Shown: positions 8,955 through 20,900 of the stretch, piece after piece | Layout: each line of letters starts with the position of its first letter | How positions within the stretch are numbered: position 1 is the stretch's first letter | DNA from: Closterium sp. NIES-65 | Lineage: Eukaryota > Streptophyta > Zygnematophyceae > Desmidiales > Closteriaceae | Assembly (NCBI GenBank): GCA_948144175.1 | Contig: CANXME010002586.1 | Location: 1 to 64,000 of the forward strand | Direction of reading: 5' to 3' | Length of the DNA: 64,000 bases | Program-made: the position numbers and the translations under genes | The notes under the pieces: model-generated | What the model saw: only the letters and a program-made list of their open reading frames with translations | What the model was told of the DNA's origin: nothing | Databases searched by the model: none

Positions 8955-11900
8955 ATGGACTTTCTGCGCTCGTCGTTGCGTCTTGCACGCCAAGCACGAG
9001 CTGCGCGAAAGCGCTTCGTCGTTCCCGCATCCGTGGCGGACGATTTCGCAGTATCATCGCCGAGACTGATAACCGCCGCGACTGATTTCGCAGTATCGGC
9101 GACATTGACGAATGCGGTTACCAGTCCCGCGGAAGTTGCTTCTCAAAGCACCCGCCACGCGGCAACTCACCGCGGGTCGAATCCGCATCAAGACTCGAAG
9201 CGGCGCGCATCGAGCAATGCGTCGCGGGAACAGCGGACGTCCGCGTTTGAGACGTCCCGAAGGAAGGTTTCGCTGTGGGGGAACGGGGATCACGGACGGC
9301 TGGGGCTGGGGAGCAAGCGGGGGAAGAGCGGAGAGTCGGAGAGCGGGGAGAATAAGAAAGGCGGAGGGGGGTGGGGGTGGGGGAAAGTCGGGAGCGAAAA
9401 TGGCGGAGCGGAAGCGGATAGGAATGAGGATGGGGGATCTGTGAACGTCCCACGAGTGTGTTCGGCATTGGAGGATAAGGACGTGTGCCAGGTGGCGTGC
9501 GGTGGTGCTCACACGCTCGTTCTGACAGGTACTGATGACGTGTCAGTTGCTGGTGCTGAATCAAGACGAGTTACTGCCGGCGTTCGGGTCAATGGCGTAT
9601 CTAGAAGGGTTGTAAGAATCGACTTGAATCTGAATATGTTCATGCGAATCTGCGTGCGAATCTGAATGCTCTTCCATGCACATGCATGATGCATCCATCA
9701 GCTGATGGTAGGGTGCTCATCCCGGGTTACAACGACCGACCAACGATGCATACTCTTACCCCATAGGGTGCGTCTGTGCAGCGGAGCGGATGGCAGGGTG
9801 TAGAGCATAGATTTCAGCGGCGATTATTGCATAACCATACCCCGTGCGTTTTGTGCACATGCATGATGCATGATGCATCCCCCCAGCGGATGGCAGGGTG
9901 TACAGCACGGGTCTCAACGACCAAGGGCAGCTGGGGTTGGGAGACTCAACCGCTCCACCATACGTCACTGTGAGTGCTTGCTGCCCTTGATCTGTTATTG
10001 AACGCATTTTCTGCCCTTCCACCTCCCTCGCTTACTGTTCAGCAATTCCAGTCTTCTTACTAACACGGACAGACATGGTCTGTTCCGCCTGCCTTGCCTT
10101 TCAATCCGTTCTTGTACTAACATTGACACGGCCCACTCAACCTATCGCATGGATGCAATGTCTGCAATGTCTTTACCCAACATTTACTTTCACCCGGTCC
10201 TGTTTCCTTCCTGCTTGTTTCCTGCAGTCACCCAAAGAGGTGGTCGGCTTTGATCGGCCTGTAGTGGCCATTGCAGCTGCTGCCTTCCACTCAGCAGCAA
10301 TAGATGGTAACTCAATCCACATTCTGATCTGATCCACCAAGCATCTATGGATAATGACGAGTTTTAAAATTTAACTACGTTTTGAGAGGTCTGGTCCATT
10401 TTCGTTTTAATCTGCATCCGTATTTTATCATCTATCCTCTTCTCCTCCCCTGTCTGTTTGTACTTCTCCCGTATCCTCACGTCCTGTCCATCAGAGGCCG
10501 GCCAAATGTATTTGTGGGGCGGCAATGCCACCCGCCAGCTTGGACTCGGCTCACGTGAGTTGTCCCCTCTGAACAGCACTCTTTCTCTTACCTGTTCTCC
10601 CTCGCTCCACTCCACCCCTATTGTTCTTCTCCGGTATTCCACCCATCTGTCTTTAGATCAATTCTGATGCCTCCACTCCCCTGCTCCCCAGAAGGTCCTT
10701 CGAAAGTGCACTTGCCCCGCGTACCAGAGGCGATGGTAGGAGTGTGCATCCAGCACGTTTTACTTCATTCATCCCTGCAACTTCTACCCAACCCCTACAT
10801 GCTTGCTCCCCTTCTCCCCAGGCGCTCCATCCAAGGTGTATTCACCCCGTGTGCCTGGGGCGCTAGTAGGTAGGAGTGTGCATCCCACACATTCTCCTCT
10901 ACCCATTCCTCCCACCCCCTCTAAACCCCTCCCTCTCCCCCCTCTTGCTGCGTGCTTGGTCCCCAGGCGCCCCATCCAAGGTGCATTCGCCGCGTGTCCC
11001 TGAGGCGCTGGTGGGAGTGAGCATCCAACACATGGCCCTGGGGGGTCAACACACCCTCGCTGTCACTGGTAGGCTCGTATGTACCCATGCTGCCATGCTC
11101 CCCGTCCCCCATGCTGCCATGCTCTTATGCTCCCATGCCCCCATACTCCAAGTCTTCCATGCTCTCGTGCTCCCACCCTGCCACCCTCGCAGCCGATGGT
11201 CAGCTGCTCTCGTGGGGAAAGGGCCTGCTGGGTCACGGCCCGCTGCCGCTCTTCTCCCGCCTCTCCAGGAAATCCAGGTGCGCAGCAATTCTCAAGGCTG
11301 GGGATTCCTGTTATTTTCTGTGCAACTAGTCCTCTTCCACAGCATCCATGCATTCTGCGTTCTAGTGTGCAAGTTGTGTGCACACTAGAACGCAGAATGA
11401 AGACAACTCTCGTTTAGCTTTTCTTGTTGTCTCTGCTGGTTCATTCCAAGCTGGTACTCACCTCTCCTTTCTTATCGCTCCTTCCCCCCTCCCCTCACCC
11501 TTCAACCGTCCTACGCAGTGAGTCCATCCCGCGGCTCGTGAAGGCCATGGCAAGCACCAAGGTATGCAATCTGTGAACACGAATGCAGTACAGCGTTGCG
11601 GTATAATGCCGTAGGATGGCGGAAACAGAGGGTGGCTGGTTATGGTGGGCGAAATAAACCGACGTGATGGACAGTAGCTATTTATTAGATTTCCATTCTC
11701 CCCCGATGTTTGTGTGTGCTTTGATCAGCACTTCTCCCTCTCCTGCATGTGCTTGCCATATTCGTTATCTTGTTCCCTATTTTGGCCTACACTTGCGAAA
11801 TTTTTCAACTGGTAATCGTATTGCATGTGATCTTGCTGCATGTGCTCCTATTTCGTCACCAGGTCGCTCACGTGGCAGCAGGCCTGATGCACTCGGCATG

Positions 11901-13885
11901 TGTTGATGGTGAGCCAGCATGTGTTGATGGTGAGCCAGCATGTGTTGATGGTGAGCCAGCATGTGTTGATGGTGAGCCAGCATGTGTTTGATGGTGAGCC
12001 AGCATGTGTTGATGGTGAGCCAGCATGTGTTGATGGTGAGCCAGCATGTGTTGATGGTGAGCCAGCATGTGTTGATGGTGAGCCAGCATGTGTTGATGGT
12101 GAGCCAGCATGTGTTGATGGTGAGCCAGCATGTGTTGATGGTGAGCCAGCATGTGTTGATGGTGAGCGAGCATATATTTCTGGGGACGCAGCATGTGTTG
12201 ATGGTGAGCCAGCATGTGTTGATGGTGAGCCAGCATGTGTTGACAGGATGTATTGCATACATGTGCCTTACTGCGCCTCCCTTCAAGTGTGTACATTCAT
12301 GTCACTGATTGTTTACTTCCCTGTGGATTCATCCACGTGTGTGTCTGCTTGTGCCTTCTCTGTGCATTTCTGGCAGACAGCGGCCGCCTGTACATGTTTG
12401 GGGGAAACAGATTCTCTCAGCTGGTGAGTCTGTGCGAGTGGGAATGTGAAAGCAAGCTAGTTCGTGTGTGAGTACGTACGTGTTCACGTGTGAATGCAAG
12501 TGTGTGGGCACATTGCATTCACCTGCACGTGTGCCCAGGAGCGCATCATACACGCTGCATGCCCACATCTGTGCCCTGCTAGGATGGGCAGCGCAAGGAC
12601 TTGGAGGAGCCCTGTGCACCTAAATTCAACCAATCTACCTGAAAATATCCAAACAGTGGCACGTTATTTGCTGCTGAATGCATGCATTTATGATGGCATG
12701 TGTCCGTGCATGCATGTGCATGCATGATGTCATGCGTGCATGATGGCAGGGCCTGGGGGATGAGAAGGATCGGGAGGAACCGGTGGAGCTGAGATCTCTG
12801 CAGCATGCTGTAACGGATGTGGCGTGTGGTGGTTACCACACCGCTGCTGTCACAGGTGCTGACATGGTGCTTTGTTCATCTGATTTCCATCTCGCATTCT
12901 TTATGCTCCTTTCGAACTCTCGTTCCTGACCTTCTGTGTCATCGTTTTCCTTACATGTCTACAGGGGCTGGGCACCTATTCACATGGGGGGCAAACGAGT
13001 ATGGCTGCCTTGGACACGGGTGTGTGCCAGGTTATCCTACGCTCCCATCTGTGTGACTAGAGCTCGTTGTCTTTTCCTTAGGATCAAAATTGATTTTTTT
13101 GTCGCGCTGGTGTTGTGCATCTTTTGAGAGCCATCTCGCCTCACCTTTCCTCACCTCTCTGCACCCCTCTCTCCTGTCCTCTCAATTCCTCCCCTCGCGT
13201 CTCGCTTCAAGCAGCCCTCGCCATGCACCCTCGTCAGCAGTCCCAGTGAGGGTGGCAGGCAGGTTGGCAGGCAAGCAGGTGCTTCAGGTGTCATGTGGAT
13301 GGAAGCACACCGCAGCTCTTGCCAGTAAGTGCACTGCTCGGTCTCACAAGTCACAGTACAAAAACAAACATAGGCTGTTGCTCTTTGCAGTTGTTGTGCA
13401 TGAAGCTGGTATGTCTGAACCTTGCGGCATGGCATTAGTCTTCATTGTTTCTCTCTTGCGCCGTGACGTGGTGTTCAAATCAGGTGGTGCTGACGAGGGT
13501 GAAGGGCAATCATTGCGGGCGGCAACAGTTGGCAAGCTGTACACATGGGGTTGGGGCGGTTCCCAAGGATCGCATGCTGTGGAGTCAAGGTCTACAGGAG
13601 GCCAATTGGTATGCGGTGGTAGGGGAATATTGGGGATGGTGCAATTTGTTCTGCAGATGTGGCCTTGTGCTCCTGTGCTTGACTTAACCTTTTCCCTCAA
13701 TAATTTTCTGTCGTGGATTTTTTCAGGGGCTTGGAAATGAGTTTGAGTTCTTTGAACCCATGCGGGTGTCATACGGAGCGTTTGAAAAAAACCCTCAACA
13801 AGGCAATAGCGTCTCAAATGTCCTTCAAGTATCATGTGGTTTCAACCACACTGCTGCCATCATATCTCAAATTCCTTGTATCTAG
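8955..13885 (+). CDS. RUG1: RCC1-repeat (beta-propeller) protein, RUG1-like
   Basis: Fourteen exons: 8955-9528, 9887-9969, 10228-10306, 10495-10554, 10967-11068, 11193-11277, 11519-11561, 11863-11908, 12377-12423, 12750-12855, 12965-13019, 13215-13324, 13484-13608, 13727-13885. They join in phase to 557 residues ending in TAG. The start at 8955 opens an Arg-rich, acid-poor leader (MDFLRSSLRLARQARAARKR) that could target an organelle. From residue 105 come seven-bladed-propeller motifs: WGNGDHGRLGLG, ACGGAHTLVLT, STGLNDQGQLGLGD, LWGGNATRQLGLGS, VACGGYHTAAV, TWGANEYGCLG, VSCGWKHTAAL, TWGWGGSQGS and VSCGFNHTAAI. From memory, order and wording best match the Arabidopsis At5g08710 (RUG1) type rather than UVR8. 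RCC1 folds serve as exchange factors, photoreceptors or organellar splicing factors, so the biochemical role is open. Residues 118-160 are a Gly/Glu/Lys-rich insert. Exon 8 ends in a donor that was amplified into a minisatellite. Echoes of exons 2, 5 and 10 lie in introns. Confidence 0.88.
9699..9812 (+). repeat. Two partial echoes of RCC1 exon 2
   Basis: 9699-9740 (catgatgcatccatcagctgatggtagggtg...) and 9790-9812 (cagcggagcggatggcagggtg) resemble the acceptor and first bases of exon 2 (CCCCAGCGGATGGCAGGGTG at 9881). Both lie in intron 1; neither reads through. Confidence 0.6.
10685..10885 (+). repeat. Two 5' echoes of RCC1 exon 5 with their acceptors
   Basis: 10685-10765 and 10815-10885 each hold a CCCCAG acceptor followed by a copy of the first 45-65 bases of exon 5 (real exon at 10967). 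They would encode GPSKVHLPRVPEAMVGV- and APSKVYSPRVPGALVG-like peptides against APSKVHSPRVPEALVGV in the real exon. Neither continues to the ALGGQHTLAVT motif or ends in a donor. Confidence 0.8.
11897..12241 (+). repeat. 21-bp minisatellite made of the exon 8 end and its 5' splice site, about 16 copies
   Basis: Unit GCATGTGTTGATGGTGAGCCA. The first copy is the last 12 coding bases of RCC1 exon 8 plus the donor G|GTGAGC, so every unit repeats a full-strength donor at the same reading phase. Read through, each unit adds ACVDGEP. An extra T in the fifth copy (11981-11991) creates an in-frame TGA. A divergent unit (GAGCATATATTTCTGGGGACG) lies near 12168-12189. Confidence 0.95.
12580..12625 (+). 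repeat. Weak 5' echo of RCC1 exon 10
   Basis: GCTAGGATGGGCAGCGCAAGGACTTGGAGGAGCC resembles the acceptor and start of exon 10 (GGCAGGGCCTGGGGGATGAGAAGGATCGGGAGGAACC at 12745), but has lost the frame. Strongly decayed. Confidence 0.4.
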
Positions 13886-14928
13886 TGATTTCCATAAATT
13901 GTTCACACCATGCGTTGCAAAGCCATAGCGCCCTTAGCGAATCTGTCAGACGCTATTCTCCTCCATCAACCAATCTTCGCCGTCGATTTTCACTGTGCCT
14001 GACGGCATCGGAGCCTGCATTGCAGAACTGTCAGTCGCCATTCTCCCAATCACCAATCACCTGTCAGCCCACCCCGTATCAACGTCTATTTCTCCGTCAA
14101 GACAAATTCTAGTTTCTCGTCTTGTCTGTAATCGTCATCTGATATCTCTGCTGTTCGCCTGGTCTACTGGTCCGCGAATGACCGTTTATCTGAGAACGCG
14201 CTTCGACTAGACAGTTAATAAGTTAATGTAGAGCGAAGCAAATTCATGAGGCCTTCGATAAGTCATTCGGATGCCCTACTAGATGGCGAATCGCAACAGC
14301 CCTTATGGGAGGGTCGGCATTCCGACAATGACGGGGCGCATGAGTTCCTGTAGTTCACGTCTAAGAGCTTGCGAGGCGCTCCTCTCGTCATGGCGGTATT
14401 AAAGTGGCCGCTCCGCATTCCTACATAGGTTGTGCCGACGATTGATGGAATGCTGAAAAGCTTGTTAGTGACTTTCATTTGAAATCCGACGAATTCAGCA
14501 CTGCATGTCACCCAATGCGCTTTTCGCCTCTAGAGGCGTCCGTAACCAAGTTGCTATCGCGTTCTTAGCTCTCAACGGTTTTCGAGTGAATATTCGTTAG
14601 TGCTCATTAGTAATACAAGTAGCCTCCGACGCGTACCTATCATGCTGGTATGCGTCTGTAGCCCAGCAGTCATTGCCTCGCAAGCAACCAGATACACACG
14701 CGTTAAACAACCTAAATGTCAAATACTTGTTAGCGACAGCAAGCGAGTATCCCCGTGTATCCCCGCTAGACACCAGATAGCTCAAATTCCGTGCTCCAGA
14801 GCCAAGCAGCACTTGCAGATCTGAGCTCAAATCGAGCTTATTCCTAACCTCCGTTCTCGCGGCCGGCAGCAGCAGCACTAGCTGCAGCACCACCACTAGC
14901 AGGAACAGCAGCAGCGGCAGCAGCGGGC
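13886..14928. other. Spacer between the RCC1 and MFS genes
   Basis: About 1 kb carrying the RCC1 3' end and the upstream region of the next gene. Short overlapping open frames on both strands; no motif recognised. A run of GCAGCAGCA-type trinucleotides at 14864-14928 precedes the ATG of the transporter. Confidence 0.35.
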
Positions 14929-17900
14929 ATGGAGGCATATTTCTGGGTGGTGTTCGCGGTGCTGGTGGTGCTGTGCCTGGCGCTCGAGTTCTCCCGCGGA
15001 TCCAAGGACCGCGCGCAGACCACCCCCGCGTTCGAATCCTTTAAGAACAACTACCTGCTCGTGTACTGCCTCATGATGGGTACGTGCCGAATAATGAGTC
15101 AGCTTGTAATGGGGATGAGTTCTCTCAGGGCTCCAAGGATCGCGCTCGGACCACCCCCGCGTTCGAGTCCTTCAAAAACAACTACCTTCTCGTCTATTGC
15201 CTCATGATGGGTATGTGATGGATGCTGAGTCACTATGACTATGACATGATATGATGTAATGGTTACACAGCATATCTCAATGCTACACCATATGTTACAT
15301 ATCACCTGACCATTACTGCAGCATTCCGTTCCCTGACTCCTGCTCTCGCCCCGCGCCCTTCATATCGCTCATGCGCTTCCCACCCTACTCACCCCTCCTC
15401 ATGCCACGTGGCAGCGGGCGATTGGCTGCAGGGGCCGTACGTGTACGCGCTGTACCAGCACTACGGGTACGACAAGGGCGACATCGGCCGCCTCTTCATC
15501 GCTGGATTCGGGTCCTCCATGGTCTTTGGCACCATCGTGGGGTCGCTGGCAGACCGCCAGTGAGTGCAGTGCCTCTATTGTTTCTTATCTCTCCCTCCAG
15601 TGCATGATGCTCACAACATACTCACTCCACCACTTCATCGCTGGCTTGGCTCCTCCATGGTCTTTGGCACCATCGTGAGCTCTCTGGCTGACCGACAGTG
15701 AGTGCCGTCCTTACCTCTTCTAATCTCTACCCACGATCCTTGACGCTTACACTGTGCCCACAGTGGGCTCTCTTCATCACTGGATTTGGTTCCTCCGTGG
15801 TCTTCAGCACAGTCGTGTGGTCGCCGGCTGACAGGCAGTGAGCATTCCTAATACAATGATGACAGGCTGGGAGGCTTTCATTGCTGGCTTCAGCTCCTCC
15901 ATGGTCTTTGGGACCATCGTGGGGTCTCTGGCTGACAGACAGACAGTGAGTGTGCTTGCTGTCTCTTAGCTCGCCTCACAATCCGTAACGCTTAAAGCTT
16001 GCCCGGGGTGGATTCTCGTCATTGCCGGCTTCGGCTCCTCCATGGTCCCCTGCATGGTCCCCTGCATGGTCTACTGCGTGACATACATCCTCAGCTGCCA
16101 CGCCAAGCACTTTCCCTCTTTCCTCTCCCCTCCACTTTCCTCCCTAACCCTTATACCCTGAACCCCAATCCCCCCCCCCCAGTGGGCGTCGCCTGGCCTG
16201 CGTGCTCTACTGCATTACATACATCCTGAGCTGTCTCACCAAGCACTTCCCGGCCTTCTCCATCCTCGTGCTGGGTCGTGTGCTGGGCGGCATAGCCACC
16301 TCGCTGCTCTTCTCCGCCTTTGAGTCCTGGCTCGTCGCTGAGCACTTTGCTCGGGGTTTTGAGCCGCCCTGGTTGTCGATCACATTCTCCAAAGCCATCT
16401 TCCTGGGAAATGGCCTCGTGGCGATACTTTCAGGTGAGACGTGTGTGCTCGTAATGAGACTGTCTGGTATCATGTTTGAGACACTGCAAGGCACTTCCTT
16501 TCTGAAGCTTTGAGCCGCCCAGGCGCTCCATCATCCCAGCCATCCCCTTTTTCCCTATCCCCCACACACCACAGCTCCCTTCGCTCCACCCAGCCATTCC
16601 AACACACACACACGCCCCACACACACCTCCTACAAACCTCTTCCTTCCCAACCCCACCGCAGGCCTGGTGGCCAACGTGCTGGTAACAGACCTCAACCTC
16701 GGCCCAGTAGCGCCCTTTGATGCCGCATCAGTGCTGCTAGCGGGGGGAATGGCGGTGATAGTGGGCACGTGGAGTGAGAACTATGGGGACTCTGATCAGT
16801 CGCACGGGCTGCTGCTGCAGTTCCAACTCGCCTACCATGCCATCGCCTCAGGTACCACCAGACAAGTCTTTTTGCCATATTGCTGCCACTGATCTACACC
16901 CTCGTTGCTTTGGGAGGGAGTCTGGTGTGGGCGTACACTGCCGTAGCTTCAGGTAGAAAGAGGTCGCATGTTGGCAGTTACCACCATATCTTCTCATCCT
17001 CCTAGTCGCATGTCTGCATGATGAGAAGATTGATCGCTCTGTTAGAGGCCATCCAGGCCCGGTTCGCCCTCCTTCCTTTTCCTCTGCACGCCATTGCTCT
17101 GCCATCCCTGTCTGTTTCTCTTTCCCCCCACATCCCCCTCATCCAGATGAGAAGATTGCCATTCTAGGAGCCATCCAGTCGCTCTTCGAGGCCAGCATGT
17201 ACACGTTCGTGTTCCTCTGGACGCCAGCGCTCGCCCCTTCACAGCAGGCCATACCGCACGGCTTCATCTTCTCGCTCTTCATGCTCGCATCCATGCTCGG
17301 CTCCTCCCTGGCCTCCCGCCTCATGGGCCGTGCGGGGCTGAAGGTCGAGGTCTACATGCAGGCTGTCTTTGCCATCTCCTCGCTCTCGCTGCTCCTTCCG
17401 TGCATCGTCAATGTGAGCGTCTCCTAGGCCCACACCCACGTCCCCGTCTTGTCCCTCTCTCTGCTCCTGCCCTGCATCCTCGCACGTGATTCGTTCATGT
17501 CTGTGTGGGTGTGTTCTGGCCGTCCCTCATGCGTATGCACGCCCAGTAGCTCCCTCATGCCATCGTCTTTGTTAGATTATACTACTCTTCTGTATCCTGC
17601 ATTGATCCTATAAACCCTAGGATAGAGATAGGCACCCAAACAATGTTTGGGTGCACAACTAGGGTTAACCCTAGGTGGGGGTTGGAACCCAACCTTGGCC
17701 CAATTATTGGACCCCAAGGTTGGGTTGGAGGATTATTGGCCCCCCCAATAATGTTGGCCCACTTTGACCAACATTATTGGGACCCCCCAATAATTCTCCA
17801 ACCCAACTTATTGGTGGGGGCCAATAATGTTGGCTAGGTACCAACCACCCCCCTTTCCTTAGCTCCAACTATGTAAGCCCTCATCATTCCTAATCAACTC

Positions 17901-20900
17901 ATCGGTTCAATTCTCACAGTCTTCACATTCTCTCCCTCCATCTCCCCTTCCCGTTCCCGCCCAGTGGTTCTTGGAGCCCCACCCCCCTCCAGGGGGTGGC
18001 ATCACAGCAGGAGGCCGCGTGCAGCTAGCGGGGCTCTGTGTGTTTGAGGCATGTGTGGGCGTGTCCTGGCCGTCGCTCATGCCCTCTTATCCACACACTC
18101 CCTCTCACTCCGCCTCTCCACCTCCCATTCCCCAGTGGGTCCTGGAGCCCCACCCTCCACCAGGGGGCGGCATCACACCGGGAGGCCGCGTGCAGCTGGC
18201 GGGGTTCTGTGTGTTTGAGGCGTGTGTGGGCGTGTTCTGGCCGTCGCTCATGCGCATGCGAGCACAGTACCTGCCAGAGGAGTCCCGATCCACCATCATG
18301 AACTTCTTCCGCGTCCCCCTCAACGTCTTCGTCTGCCTTGTTCTCTACCACGTAAGTTCTCTCACCACCACCATGTGCTGTACCACGGGGTTCCGTCAAG
18401 GCCAATCAGGCCAGCCACCTCATTCATCCGAAGGTCTGCAGTCGGTGCATGCGAGCACAGTGTGTGCATGCGAGCACAGTGTGTGCATGCGAGCACAGTG
18501 TGTGCATGCGAGCACAGTGTGTGCATGCGAGCACAGTGTGTGCATGCGAGCACAGTGTGTGCATGCGAGCACAGTGTGTGCATGCGAGCACAGTGTGTGC
18601 ATGCGAGCACAGTGTGTGCATGCGAGCACAGTGTGTGCATGCGAGCACAGTGTGTGCATGCGAGCACAGTGTGTGCATGCGAGCACAGTGTGTGCATGCG
18701 AGCACAGTGTGTGCATGCGAGCACAGTGTGTGCATGCGAGCACAGTGTGTGCATGCGAGCACAGTGTGTGCATGCGAGCACAGTGTGTGCATGCGAGCAC
18801 AGTGTGTGCATGCGAGCACAGTGTGTGCATGCGAGCACAGTGTGTGCATGCGAGCACAGTGTGTGCATGCGAGCACAGTGTGTGCATGCGAGCACAGTGT
18901 GTGCATGCGAGCACAGTGTGTGCATGCGAGCACAGTGTGTGCATGCGAGCACAGTGTGTGCATGCGAGCACAGTGTGTGCATGCGAGCACAGTGTGTGCA
19001 TGCGAGCACAGTGTGTGCATGCGAGCACAGTGTGTGCATGCGAGCACAGTGTGTGCATGCGAGCACAGTGTGTGCATGCGAGCACAGTGTGTGCATGCGA
19101 GCACAGTGTGTGCATGCGAGCACAGTGTGTGCATGCGAGCACAGTGTGTGCATGCGAGCACAGTGTGTGCATGCGAGCACAGTGTGTGCATGCGAGCACA
19201 GTGTGTGCATGCGAGCACAGTGTGTGCATGCGAGCACAGTGTGTGCATGCGAGCACAGTGTGTGCATGCGAGCACAGTGTGTGCATGCGAGCACAGTGTG
19301 TGCATGCGAGCACAGTGTGTGCATGCGAGCACAGTGTGTGCATGCGAGCACAGTGCGTGCCTGAGGAGTCCCCTCCACCATCATGAACTTCTTCCGCGTC
19401 CCGCTCAACGTGTTCGTCTGCCTTGTGCTCTACCACGTGGGTCTTCCCTTGCTCTCTAACACAGTGATGGGGGTGAAGGCGATGATGGGGGTGATGGGGG
19501 TGATGGGGGTGATGGGGGTGATGGGGGTGATGGGGGTGATGGGGGTGATGGGGGTGATGGGGGTGATGGGGGTGATGGGGGTGATGGGGGTGATGGGGGT
19601 GATGGGGGTGATGGGGGTGATGGGGGTGATGGGGGTGACGGGGGTGATGGGGGTGATGGGGGTGATGGGTGTGATGGGGGTGAAGGGGGATCCGATGTGC
19701 ATCACCCACTTCCTTCCTCACTCACTTCCCCACCTCACAACCCTCCTCCTTCCCTGTTACACCCACCCATGTGTCTCATGAGCATTCTCCTTGTTACTCC
19801 CCTTCCACCGTGTCTCCTTGTTACTCCCCTTCCACCGTGTTTCCTGCACTCCCCTCAATGCCGCCCAACTCTATCTAAACCCCCGCCAGGTGCAAGCCTT
19901 CCCAATGACGGCCATGTTGCTCATGGGGCGCTGCCGTCAATACTCTCCTTCTGTCTCGTTTCCCATTGCAATCCCCCTCGTTTCCTTCACTTCCCTGCCA
20001 GGTGCGAGCCTTCCCAATGACGGCCATGTTCCTCATGTGCTCGCTCTTCCTCGCCATCGCTGCTCTCCTGCAGCGCCGCCTGCTCCACCTCGCTCTCAGC
20101 GCCCTGCCCCAGGGTGAGTGCACACCACTCATACCTTTCTGTCTGGTTCAGTTGCTCTCATCCATCCACGCATGCTCTCATCGCACAACAACGCATGCAC
20201 TCGTACGCACATGCACAGTCAGCCATGTCTTTCATCCTCCCTGCGTGCTAATCCTCCCTGCGTGCTAATCCTCCCTGCGTGCGAATCCTCCCTGCGTGCT
20301 AATCCTCCCTGCGTGCTAATCCTCCCTGCGTGCTAATCCTCCCTGCGTGCTAATCCTCCCTGCGTGCGAATCCTCCCTGCGTGCTAATCCTCCCTGCGTG
20401 CTAATCCTCCCTGCGTGCGAATCCTCCCTGCGTGCTAATCCTCCCTGCGTGCGAATCCTCCCTGCGTGCTAATCCTCCCTGCGTGCTAATCCTCCCTGCG
20501 TGCGAATCCTCCCTGCGTGCTAATCCTCCCTGCGTGCGAATCCTCCCTGCGTGCTAATCCTCCCTGCGTGCGAATCCTCCCTGCGTGCTAATCCTCCCTG
20601 CGTGCTAATCCTCCCTGCGTGCGAATCCTCCCTGCGTGCTAATCCTCCCTGCGTGCGAATCCTCCCTGCGTGCGAATCCTCCCTGCGTGCGAATCCTCCC
20701 TGCGTGCGAATCCTCCCTGCGTGCTAATCCTCCCTGCGTGCGAATCCTCCCTGCGTGCGAATCCTCCCTGCGTGCTAATCCTCCCTGCGTGCGAATCCTC
20801 CCTGCGTGCCAATCCTCCCTGCGTGCGAATCCTCCCTGCGTGCTAATCCTCCCTGCGTGCTAATCCTCCCTGCGTGCTAATCCTCCCTGCGTGCTAATCC

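Noticed and set aside
17971..19386. A 471-codon plus-strand open frame and equally long frames on other strands
   Set aside because: They run through the 19-bp minisatellite, which keeps every frame open in a 57-base cycle. Only the exon parts at 18136-18351 and its echoes have protein meaning.
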